Shown here: positions 1 through 6,454 of the stretch, in pieces
Layout of the letters: every line of letters starts with the position of its first letter
How positions within the stretch are numbered: position 1 is the first letter of the stretch
NCBI GenBank assembly: GCA_002697225.1
Contig: NZUQ01000163.1
Span: 13,379-20,670, forward strand
Reading direction: 5' to 3'
DNA: 7,292 nt
DNA from: Candidatus Poribacteria bacterium
Lineage (GTDB): Bacteria > Poribacteria > WGA-4E > UBA9662
Translations under genes and position numbers: made by a program
The notes under the pieces: generated by a model
What the model saw: only the letters and a program-made list of their open reading frames with translations
What the model was told of the DNA's origin: nothing
The model's database searches: none

Positions 1-725
1 GCATGTTCCCCATCATCTTTCCAAACAATACCACTACACGCTTCAGGAGGGGCTACGCAGTAAATCGAGTTTTCCATCATGAGAACACGATCCCCAATAC
101 CAATAGCTAATGCTCCACCACTCCCACCTTCACCAATCAGAATAACAAGTATAGGAACCTGTAACTGTGACATCTTAGCCAAATTTTCAGCGATCGCAAT
201 TGACTGACCACGCTCTTCAGATCCACCGTCGAAGTGCGCGCCAGGAGTATCAACAAAACAGATCACAGGACGGTTAAACTTCTCAGCGAATTCCATGAGT
301 CGTAGCGCTTTTCGGTATCCTTCAGGATGCGTATAGCCAAAGTTCATCTCTTGACGCTCTGAGAGATTCCTCCCTTTTTGCTGAGCCAAATAAACAACCG
401 GCTGCTTTTCAAACCAAGCGAGTCCTCCAACAAGGGCTCGATCATCACTATATAACTTATCGCCATATAGTTCAATTGGATTCTCAAAAATCGATTCAAT
501 ATAAGAAAATGATTGAGGACGCAGTTCATGGCGCGCAAACCATACCTTATCCCACCGGCTTAGTGTTTGTACTGCTTTTCTATTAAGAGCTCTTGTGTTT
601 CTCTCCAGTACTTTTAAACCTTCAGAAATATCCAAGTCCGGATGTTTCTGCGCAAAGCTTTTCAACTGATTAAGATGCTCTTCAAGTTCAATTAAAGGTT
701 TCTCAAACGTTAATTTTGATTGCAC
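1..725 (-). CDS. accA: Acetyl-CoA carboxylase carboxyltransferase subunit alpha, partial (3' end beyond window)
   Basis: This is the alpha subunit of the acetyl-CoA carboxylase carboxyltransferase. With AccD it moves the carboxyl group from carboxybiotin (on AccB) to acetyl-CoA, giving malonyl-CoA for fatty-acid synthesis in the cytoplasm. The 241 complete codons visible match the family from its N-terminus: the FEKPLIELE opening helix (residues 7-15), YGDKLYSDDRALVGG (87-101), QQKGR (115-119), PEGYRKALRLM (134-144), DTPGA (159-163), EERGQS (170-175) and the glycine-rich oxyanion loop GEGGSGGALA (198-207). Full-length AccA is about 320 residues, so roughly the last quarter lies off the left edge. 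I place the start at a GTG because it begins the conserved N-terminus and has AGAGGA six bases upstream; no in-frame ATG is nearby. It starts 23 bp after dprA, as the last visible gene of the operon. The loop after DTPG reads AHFDGGSEERG, unlike the usual AYPG-type sequence. Confidence 0.96.
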   Translation of the reverse strand, partial: MQSKLTFEKPLIELEEHLNQLKSFAQKHPDLDISEGLKVLERNTRALNRKAVQTLSRWDKVWFARHELRPQSFSYIESIFENPIELYGDKLYSDDRALVGGLAWFEKQPVVYLAQQKGRNLSERQEMNFGYTHPEGYRKALRLMEFAEKFNRPVICFVDTPGAHFDGGSEERGQSIAIAENLAKMSQLQVPILVILIGEGGSGGALAIGIGDRVLMMENSIYCVAPPEACSGIVWKDDGEH

Positions 726-731
726 ACTACA

Positions 732-737
732 TCCTCT
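732..737 (-). promoter_or_regulatory. Ribosome binding site of accA
   Basis: On the minus strand this reads AGAGGA and lies six bases before the GTG at 725-723. It supports the GTG as the true accA start, in the dprA-accA gap. Confidence 0.7.
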
Positions 738-748
738 ACTAAAAGCTA

Positions 749-1945
749 TTAATTAAGGTTTCTGAAAAATTTCCCCGGCAGTTGCTCAATTATTCCGTTT
801 ATCTCAAGCATTGTCAGAATACCTGAAACCTTATGAACCGGCAAATTAGCATTCCGAACAATTTGATCTATGTGAATTTTGTCTGCACCAATGACCGAGA
901 TTACAATTTTGTCTTCTTTTGCATCTGATGCGGTTTCAGTCACAGACACTGTTTTTTTAATGTTTCCTTCAATCTTCCGGTTGGCATTCGCAGAATATCG
1001 ACTATTGCCCCGAATTAATTCATCAGCGTCAGAAAGTATTTGTCCGTCAGTAATATTGGGTCGGATATTACCAACTTGAGACAACTGACTAAGTAGATCA
1101 TCAATAGAATGAATCAGAATAGCTCCACTACTGATTAGCTGATAGGTGCCTTTTGACATATCAGCTCCGATCTGCCCTGACACGGCAAACACTTCTTTAC
1201 CTTGCTCGGCAGCTAATCTGGCAGTAATAAGCGAACCACTACACTCAGTCGCTTCAACAACAATAGTGCCAAGTGTTAACCCGCTAATCAAACAATTCCG
1301 GCGTGGGACATTCGACCCAAAAGGAGGCATGGTCATTGAGTATTCAGAAATGAGAGTGCCTGAAGTTACAATCTTTTCAAACAGTTGCTGGTTACTTGCC
1401 GGATATAAGATACTCAATCCACATCCCATTATAACTACTGTGCGACCTCCTGCATCAAGCGCACCTCGGTGCGCGCATGTATCGACATCACCAAACCCTC
1501 CATTAACAATTTTCAACCCATTCTGGGTCAAAGCATGAGCAATATCATAACTAAGCCTTCTCCCACAACGTGTTGGCCTACGGGGACCAACAACAGCTAA
1601 ACTATAACCAATATTTTGGGGAAATTCCCCTTTTACATACAATATTAAAGGGGGATCGCAGATTTCCCGGAGAGGTTGAGGATAAACCGCATCGTCAATG
1701 GTGACAACCTGACAATTGAACTTTTCAATCAGTTCAAGTTCTTGCTCAACCGAAACGGTTGACCTGCCATTAATGAATTTTTGACATACATCATCGGCTA
1801 GGTCCACAGCTTCCAAATCTCGCTTCTGTAAAGCCAACACCTGTTCTGCCGAACCAAAAGCATTAATAAGCGTACGAGTCGTCTGTAATCCAATGCCGGG
1901 AATAATGTTGAGATGAATTAAGCTTTTTGCTTCATTTGATAGCAT
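749..1945 (-). CDS. dprA: DNA-processing protein DprA (Smf), divergent
   Basis: DprA/Smf family protein. Family members bind incoming single-stranded DNA during natural transformation and load RecA onto it; homologues occur in many bacteria not known to be competent. From the ATG at 1945 it is 398 residues, normal for the longer family members. It has an N-terminal SAM/HhH-like region (residues 1-60, with IPGIGLQTTRTL), the Rossmann-like DprA core (about 90-285, with CAHRGALDAGGRTV, GCGLSILYP, PRRN, SGSLITARLAAEQG and EVFAV), a low-complexity linker (about 290-345) and a C-terminal winged helix (345-395, ending LEINGIIEQLPG). The frame stays open upstream to a TTG at 1996, but that would overlap the lipoprotein and adds a non-conserved Gln/Arg/Asn-rich stretch, so I prefer the ATG. 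Its ribosome site is weak (GGGA, three bases away). Odd: GSR is GPR, the usual SGLARGID is NGGFGDVD, and PRRNR is PRRNC. Family is certain; competence function is not. Confidence 0.93.
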   Translation of the reverse strand: MLSNEAKSLIHLNIIPGIGLQTTRTLINAFGSAEQVLALQKRDLEAVDLADDVCQKFINGRSTVSVEQELELIEKFNCQVVTIDDAVYPQPLREICDPPLILYVKGEFPQNIGYSLAVVGPRRPTRCGRRLSYDIAHALTQNGLKIVNGGFGDVDTCAHRGALDAGGRTVVIMGCGLSILYPASNQQLFEKIVTSGTLISEYSMTMPPFGSNVPRRNCLISGLTLGTIVVEATECSGSLITARLAAEQGKEVFAVSGQIGADMSKGTYQLISSGAILIHSIDDLLSQLSQVGNIRPNITDGQILSDADELIRGNSRYSANANRKIEGNIKKTVSVTETASDAKEDKIVISVIGADKIHIDQIVRNANLPVHKVSGILTMLEINGIIEQLPGKFFRNLN

Positions 1946-1964
1946 AGTTCCCAAATTTGAATTT

Positions 1965-2552
1965 TTATTCCTCTGTTGACGGCACCTCTGGCTCAAGTGC
2001 TATTGAATGATAAACCTCAATTTCACGAATTTTCCTAGATGTACCTTGGGGAGCGCCCGTTTCACCGCGCGCTCTGCGTTTTTGCCCACCAACTCGACGT
2101 GAATCCCAGCGCCTAGGTATTTTCAAACGAATTGCTGTCGTCATGATCGGCCTGCCAAGCATGTTAATACGATATGTAGTTTTGAGGTTGTCTCTTACGT
2201 TTCGGAGTGATTCCCAATTTCCTTCATCATCTTTGTATAATGCTTCAAAAAACTCAAGCTGTCCTTCATCAGATTTAATCACGATCTTTTCAACTTTCTG
2301 TGTTTGGATCCAACTAAGTGTTGCATGAGTATACTTATCTGCCTCCTCAACTGCCTTCTTATCCTTTCTTTCCGAAATAAGAGGGGAAGTTTCACCTTCG
2401 GTATACATATTGTCATCATGCATTTTTTCGTCTTTGCTACTCGCCTGAATGGCTAAATTGTCGCTCCAAATTACTTTTGGTCCCATTAAAATGCAACCAG
2501 TGCAAATGACAGCGAAAAGAAGAACGAAGATGGATAGTGTTAAACGAGTCAT
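1965..2552 (-). CDS. Putative lipoprotein with a discoidin (F5/8 type C)-like domain
   Basis: I do not recognise a named gene. The 195-residue product opens with Met-Thr-Arg, a hydrophobic segment (residues 4-19) and CTGC at 17-20, so Cys20 is the likely lipidated residue. Cys at -3 is not the standard Leu/Val/Ile, making the lipobox slightly atypical. A charged, Ser/Lys/Glu-rich linker follows (about 35-75). Residues 78-185 resemble a galactose-binding/discoidin jelly roll: TLSWIQTQKVEKIVI, FEALYKDDEGNW, TTAIRLKIP and finally REIEVYHS, which matches the closing strand (typically I.E.E.VYG) of that fold. Between the last strands sits a basic insert (about 147-175, many Arg). The protein would be membrane-anchored and exposed to the periplasm or outside, perhaps binding carbohydrate; ligand and role are unknown. 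It lies between cysS (33 bp) and dprA (19 bp), with a strong ribosome site. Confidence 0.75.
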   Translation of the reverse strand: MTRLTLSIFVLLFAVICTGCILMGPKVIWSDNLAIQASSKDEKMHDDNMYTEGETSPLISERKDKKAVEEADKYTHATLSWIQTQKVEKIVIKSDEGQLEFFEALYKDDEGNWESLRNVRDNLKTTYRINMLGRPIMTTAIRLKIPRRWDSRRVGGQKRRARGETGAPQGTSRKIREIEVYHSIALEPEVPSTEE

Positions 2553-2560
2553 TATTATTT

Positions 2561-2567
2561 CCTCCTT
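2561..2567 (-). promoter_or_regulatory. Strong ribosome binding site of the lipoprotein gene
   Basis: On the minus strand this reads AAGGAGG, eight bases before the ATG at 2552-2550. It is the best match to the anti-Shine-Dalgarno sequence in the window, so it fixes this start and suggests the lipoprotein is translated more strongly than its neighbours. Confidence 0.8.
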
Positions 2568-2585
2568 AATTATGAAATGGAAAGA

Positions 2586-4022
2586 TCAGTTGTCTTCCCA
2601 TTTCCAGTTTGTTCCAGATGGCGTATCCTGTAGCTCAATTCCAATCTCATGTAACCGATCTCGAACTTTGTCCGCCATCACCCAATCCTTACGTGATCTA
2701 GAATCATTACGAATATCTATAACCAATTCCATTAACTGATTAACTAATCGTGTGTTCCCATTAGTTATTGACTCCAATTCAGTATAAATCCCTAATACCA
2801 TACAGACTTTAATCAACGATTGATATGCTACTCCAAGAGCAACTTGATCTGCGTGAATTAACTTTTCTTGAGCGAGAAAACGATTTACGTGGCCAACCAT
2901 TTTGTATATTTCACCCATAGCCAAAGCCGTGTTAAAATCCTCATCCATTGCTAACCCAAAATTAGTCAACATTGCCGACGTGGCATGATCAATTTCGGAG
3001 TCGCCGATGTCTATTCCGGAACCAGCAAACTCTGAGTAAGATCTGATCCTTGACAAACAATTATTCAAGCGGCGTATAGCACTATCTGAATCTGATAGAC
3101 TTGTTCCATTATAATCGAGTGGGCTTCGATAATGGGCTGAAACCAAGAAATGACGAATTGTTTCCGCTGAATAGTCTTTAAGCGCGTCACGAACAAAAAT
3201 GAAATTCTGTTCGGACTTTCCCATACGGTTACCACCAATTCTTAAGAAAGCCATGTGAATCCAATAACGGGCGAAAGTTTTGCCTGTTAACACTTCACTT
3301 TGGGCAATCTCATTTTCATGATGTGGGAACTGAAGATCTTGGCCGCCCGCGTGAATGTCGATTGATTCACCAAGATGTTTGATCGCCATCGCAGAACATT
3401 CAATGTGCCACCCTGGTCGACCACATCCCCATGGGCATGGCCAACTTGGTTCATCTGGCTTAACACTCTTCCATAAATCGAAATCCCGTGGATTTTCTTT
3501 CCGTTTGTCAATATCCACACGTGCACCTGAAAGTAAATCCTCAGGTTTACGATTTGACAATTTCCCATAATCTAGGAATTTATGGATACGATAATATATA
3601 TCACCATCAACTTCATAAGCAATTCCTTTATCGATCATTCGCTCAATAAGCTGAATCATCTCTGGAATATGGTCGGTTGCCTTTGGATGTACGTCAGCCG
3701 GACGAATTCCCAATTTTTGTGAGTCCTCAAAATAAGCATCAATATACTTGCTTGAAAGCTGAGAAGCACTTACTCCTTCTTCGTTGGCACGATTTATAAC
3801 CTTATCATCAATATCAGTAAAATTTTGGACAAATTTTACTTGGTACCCCTTGTACTCCAGATAACGGCGAACTACGTCAGCTATCAGAAAAGTACGCGCA
3901 TTTCCTATATGAAAGTAGTCGTAAACCGTTGGGCCACAATTGTACATTGATACTTTCCCATCCTCAATGGGAACGAATTCATCGATTTGGTTTGTTAATG
4001 AATTATAAATTCTTAGCCCCAT
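2586..4022 (-). CDS. cysS: Cysteinyl-tRNA synthetase
   Basis: Class I aminoacyl-tRNA synthetase that activates cysteine with ATP and charges tRNA-Cys in the cytoplasm. At 478 residues it is full length (E. coli about 461). The Rossmann fold begins with YNCGPTVYDYFHIGNART (27-44), containing the HIGH-type motif HIGN (38-41). The zinc ligands expected from the E. coli enzyme are present: Cys29, Cys209 (GWHIECSAM), His234 and Glu238 (FPHHENE). DIHAGGQDLQFPHHENEIAQSE (222-243) is the cysteine-site signature. The KMSKS-type loop reads RMGKS (266-270), followed by EQNF where LGNF is common. The DALR helical anticodon domain covers about 345-440, and the tail ends DTPSGTNW, as is usual. Residues 196-200 (CPWGC) add two cysteines where DSPWGKG-like sequence is usual. 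The ATG has AAGGAA five bases upstream. It follows ispF by 28 bp, as part of the same operon. Confidence 0.98.
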   Translation of the reverse strand: MGLRIYNSLTNQIDEFVPIEDGKVSMYNCGPTVYDYFHIGNARTFLIADVVRRYLEYKGYQVKFVQNFTDIDDKVINRANEEGVSASQLSSKYIDAYFEDSQKLGIRPADVHPKATDHIPEMIQLIERMIDKGIAYEVDGDIYYRIHKFLDYGKLSNRKPEDLLSGARVDIDKRKENPRDFDLWKSVKPDEPSWPCPWGCGRPGWHIECSAMAIKHLGESIDIHAGGQDLQFPHHENEIAQSEVLTGKTFARYWIHMAFLRIGGNRMGKSEQNFIFVRDALKDYSAETIRHFLVSAHYRSPLDYNGTSLSDSDSAIRRLNNCLSRIRSYSEFAGSGIDIGDSEIDHATSAMLTNFGLAMDEDFNTALAMGEIYKMVGHVNRFLAQEKLIHADQVALGVAYQSLIKVCMVLGIYTELESITNGNTRLVNQLMELVIDIRNDSRSRKDWVMADKVRDRLHEIGIELQDTPSGTNWKWEDN

Positions 4023-4027
4023 GTGTA

Positions 4028-4033
4028 TTCCTT
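4028..4033 (-). promoter_or_regulatory. Ribosome binding site of cysS
   Basis: On the minus strand this reads AAGGAA, five bases before the ATG at 4022-4020, within the 28-bp ispF-cysS gap. It supports the chosen cysS start. Confidence 0.7.
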
Positions 4034-4050
4034 AATATCTATAGGATATT

Positions 4051-4527
4051 TTACAATTTTGTTCTTAAGGCACAAATGGCCTGAGCCGCGATCCCTTTCT
4101 CTGCACCAACAAATCCTAAACCTTCAGACGTAGTCGCTTTGATGTTAACTTGATTGAGGGAAACCTGCAATATGCTAGCCAATCGATTTCGCATTTCAGG
4201 AATGTGCGGTGCTAGTTTTGGACGCTGGCAGATAATCGTACTATCAATATTCTCTATGTCAAAATCAGAAGAAATTAGCCCCACCACTTTCTTCAATAAA
4301 ATAAGGCTATTGATTGATTTATAAGTAGGATCTGAATCAGGAAAATGCTGCCCAATATCACCGAGAGCCGCAGCTCCCAAGATTGCATCGCATACCGCAT
4401 GTGTTAAAACATCAGCATCTGAGTGACCAAGAAGCCCCTTCTCAAAAGGGATATCAACGCCACCCATAATAAACCTTCGATTAGCAACTAAGCGGTGGAC
4501 ATCGTATCCTATGCCAACGCGAATCAT
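4051..4527 (-). CDS. ispF: 2-C-methyl-D-erythritol 2,4-cyclodiphosphate synthase
   Basis: Fifth enzyme of the MEP isoprenoid pathway. It converts 4-diphosphocytidyl-methylerythritol 2-phosphate to methylerythritol 2,4-cyclodiphosphate with release of CMP; family members are homotrimers that bind a divalent metal. The product is 158 residues, the standard length. It begins [11 protein letters not shown], with metal ligands Asp9 and His11. [15 protein letters not shown] (34-48) supplies His43, the third ligand. [12 protein letters not shown] (56-67) and [17 protein letters not shown] (130-146) are the other two family signatures, with Glu135 in the active site. The start ATG overlaps the ispD stop as ATGA, the classic arrangement for coupled translation; no good ribosome site of its own is seen. 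Nothing in the active site is missing. Confidence 0.98.
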   Translation of the reverse strand: MIRVGIGYDVHRLVANRRFIMGGVDIPFEKGLLGHSDADVLTHAVCDAILGAAALGDIGQHFPDSDPTYKSINSLILLKKVVGLISSDFDIENIDSTIICQRPKLAPHIPEMRNRLASILQVSLNQVNIKATTSEGLGFVGAEKGIAAQAICALRTKL

Positions 4528-5252
4528 ATGCTTTCTACAGTATTGGGCAAATGAGCAAACGCTCTAGCCACAACCATATCTTCCGGTGTAGTAATCTTTA
4601 AGTTATTGTAACTACCCATCACCAACTTCACCTTAAAACCAAGTTGTTCAACTAGCGCTGCATCGTCTGTAACTTCAACCTGATTTACCTTAGCCTGACG
4701 GTGGGCCTTAACCAGCAGATCCTTCCTGAAACACTGTGGAGTCTGTACAGCCCATAATTGATCTCGGTTAGGGGTTTCAACAGAAAATTGATTCTCATCT
4801 ATAACTTTTATTGTATCTTTGGTTGGCACAGCGACCGCCGCTGCACCAAATTTGCTTGCTGATGAGACACATTCATGTATCATTTTGTCTGTTACAAACG
4901 GACGCACTCCATCATGTACGATGACGAGTTGAGTGTCTTCAGGCACGAAATTCAATCCGTTGTAAACTGACTCCTGTCGTGTAGATCCTCCAACAACCAG
5001 ATTTAAAACCTTACTGAAATCATACGGAGTAATTGCCACGGCTTGGCAATTACTCAAATCGCCCTCGCTAACAATCACAAGAATATCAGAGATAATCGGA
5101 TTTAGATCGAATACTCGAATTGTCTGGCTCAACACTGGCAGATCCAGCAAAGAGAGATATGTCTTCTTAGTATGGGGATCTCCCATACGATTTCCGCTTC
5201 CAGCCGCGGGAATAAGGGTGCAAATCTTCTGGTTCATCAGACTCAGTCTCAT
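4524..5252 (-). CDS. ispD: 2-C-methyl-D-erythritol 4-phosphate cytidylyltransferase
   Basis: Third enzyme of the MEP pathway. It joins MEP and CTP to give 4-diphosphocytidyl-methylerythritol and pyrophosphate. The 242-residue product has the nucleotidyltransferase fold motifs: the CTP-binding loop [10 protein letters not shown] (15-24) with Lys29/30, [13 protein letters not shown] (88-100), HDGVRPF (113-119), PTKDTIK (143-149), [14 protein letters not shown] (162-175), [11 protein letters not shown] (195-205) and [11 protein letters not shown] (216-226). The start is uncertain. The ATG at 5252 has a purine-rich AAAGGGAG touching it, too close for normal spacing. The ATG at 5237 gives a more typical N-terminus (nine residues before IPAAG), but the same GGGAG would then be about 15 bases away. 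Either way the first 24-29 codons overlap the end of yacL in another frame, which suggests translation coupled to yacL. It overlaps ispF by four bases at its other end. Confidence 0.97.
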   Translation of the reverse strand: MRLSLMNQKICTLIPAAGSGNRMGDPHTKKTYLSLLDLPVLSQTIRVFDLNPIISDILVIVSEGDLSNCQAVAITPYDFSKVLNLVVGGSTRQESVYNGLNFVPEDTQLVIVHDGVRPFVTDKMIHECVSSASKFGAAAVAVPTKDTIKVIDENQFSVETPNRDQLWAVQTPQCFRKDLLVKAHRQAKVNQVEVTDDAALVEQLGFKVKLVMGSYNNLKITTPEDMVVARAFAHLPNTVESI

Positions 5253-6225
5253 CTCCCTTTAGGCGTGCAAATATCATTCTGCCCGCATTCGTCTGTAGAG
5301 TTTGCGTCACAATGATATCTACAATCTCACCCACATATTGACGTCCATTTTTAACAACAATCATTGTACCATCATCAAGATAGCCGATGCCTTGATGATG
5401 CTCTTTCCCTTCACGTGTAATCTTAACCGTCAACTCCTCATCAGCAACAACATTAGGACGAACAGAACCCGCCAATTGGTTAATATTTAGGACTGTAATT
5501 CCCTGAAGTTCCGCAACTTTGTTAAGATTGAAGTCGTTGGTAAGGATCTTCGCATCAAGTTTCAATGCTAGCTGGACTAGCTTAGCATCTACCTCCTGCA
5601 CATCATGGAAATCTTCTTCAATCATTTCGGTTTCAACCAATGGGTCATTTTGCATAGCTCGAATAACTTCAAAACCACGCCGTCCCTTGTCGCGCCGAAA
5701 GGAATCAGTTGAATCGGCAATATGCTGAAGCTCATTCAAGACAAACTTAGGTATTAGCATTACACCTTCGATAAAACCCGCCTGCGAAATTTCACGTATC
5801 CTGCCATCTATGATAACACTCGTATCCAAAATCTTGTAATTCTGTGTTGAATTGGTTGGTTTTTTTGACGAACTAACTGATAAAAACCCGCCTTCTTCAG
5901 CCCTTCGATAGTTAGTTATCATACCAAGATATCCGAGCAACAATGTAACAACAGTAAAGAGTATAGGAAATGGTCTCGAACTTAAATCTTCAGGTTTGAC
6001 TAACCTTGATGTAATATAGATTAGTAATCCAGCAATAGTAATACCTAGCGCCAATCCAACGAGACAATCAAATATGCCCGCGATCGGTGATTGTTTAATA
6101 TAGGTTTCAATACCAATCAAAATCGCAACAGCGAAAAACGCAATAATTCCCCCGGAAGTTCCCGAAACGATAGTGCCAGAAACTATACCAATTATTATAA
6201 ATAAAGCGCGTATTATCCAAAGCAT
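5167..6225 (-). CDS. yacL: Membrane PIN and TRAM domain protein, YacL family
   Basis: Integral membrane protein with a cytoplasmic PIN nuclease-like domain and a TRAM RNA-binding domain. The biochemical role of the family is poorly defined; ribonuclease activity is inferred from the fold. Of 352 residues, about 4-20, 25-42, 52-72 and 87-104 are hydrophobic and form four likely membrane segments. The PIN domain (about 131-250) carries the acidic cluster Asp134 (LDTSVIIDGRI), Glu165 (VLNELQ), Asp213 (DAKLVQLA) and Asp231 (LTNDFNLNKVA), so it looks catalytically intact. TRAM spans about 260-320 and ends NAGRMIFARL, where family members usually stop soon after. Here a 30-residue tail follows, acidic then basic, read almost wholly across the start of ispD in another frame. 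The start ATG has no clear ribosome site (only AAAAGAA upstream). It lies between radA and ispD, as in Bacillus, but without disA. Confidence 0.93.
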   Translation of the reverse strand: MLWIIRALFIIIGIVSGTIVSGTSGGIIAFFAVAILIGIETYIKQSPIAGIFDCLVGLALGITIAGLLIYITSRLVKPEDLSSRPFPILFTVVTLLLGYLGMITNYRRAEEGGFLSVSSSKKPTNSTQNYKILDTSVIIDGRIREISQAGFIEGVMLIPKFVLNELQHIADSTDSFRRDKGRRGFEVIRAMQNDPLVETEMIEEDFHDVQEVDAKLVQLALKLDAKILTNDFNLNKVAELQGITVLNINQLAGSVRPNVVADEELTVKITREGKEHHQGIGYLDDGTMIVVKNGRQYVGEIVDIIVTQTLQTNAGRMIFARLKGDETESDEPEDLHPYSRGWKRKSYGRSPY

Positions 6226-6454
6226 GGAATTCTTTTTTCGAACTAAAATACGGTCATCATAATTTTTTGGGCACCAGAGATATAATTACGTGTGTTTCAG
6301 GCTAAGCAGTTGTTTTCGTAGTATACAACCATTAAATCAGTGATCTTCATCATCAGGGCAGGACAAACACTAGATGGCATGTTGAAGAAAATACAAGTTA
6401 AATTTTTATTCGAATTAACCCAAAAACTATAATTTTCATGGCACGAAACATGTA
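6226..6454. other. Intergenic region between radA and yacL, probable operon promoter region
   Basis: This 229-bp AT-rich gap is the only substantial non-coding stretch. No strong intrinsic terminator for radA is visible, only a 6-bp stem with a wobble pair (6434-6448) a few bases before a T run on the minus strand. A minus-strand TATACT (6320-6325) resembles a -10 box, but no convincing -35 lies 16-18 bases upstream. It sits inside a 12-bp near-palindrome (6318-6329). The location makes it the best candidate for the promoter of the yacL-to-accA operon, by inference only. No conserved small RNA or riboswitch fold was recognised. Confidence 0.45.
6318..6329. repeat. 12-bp imperfect palindrome, possible operator
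   Basis: The plus strand reads GTAGTATACAAC, symmetric about the central GTATAC except for one pair of positions. It covers a -10-like TATACT on the minus strand, about 95 bp before the yacL start. A regulator site over a promoter would look like this, but a palindrome this short in AT-rich DNA can arise by chance. Confidence 0.2.

Noticed and set aside
344..538. Open frame on the minus strand inside accA
   Set aside because: It lies in another frame of the clearly coding accA and shows no family motif.
879..1538. Plus-strand open frames opposite dprA
   Set aside because: They are antisense shadows of a well-supported gene, with no ribosome site or recognisable domain.
1946..1996. Upstream extension of dprA to a TTG start at 1996
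   Set aside because: It adds 17 Gln/Arg/Asn-rich residues not seen in the family, overlaps the lipoprotein end, and the ATG at 1945 directly precedes the conserved N-terminal region.
4034..4050. Inverted repeat AATATC-CTATA-GATATT between ispF and cysS
   Set aside because: The stem is six AT-rich pairs with no T run; likely chance, at most a weak structure upstream of the cysS ribosome site.
6297..6380. A 27-codon minus-strand reading frame in the radA-yacL gap
   Set aside because: It has no ribosome binding site and no recognisable features, and frames of this length are expected by chance.
6434..6448. Possible intrinsic terminator after radA
   Set aside because: The stem is only six pairs with a wobble, is AT-rich, and is separated from the T run; too weak to call.
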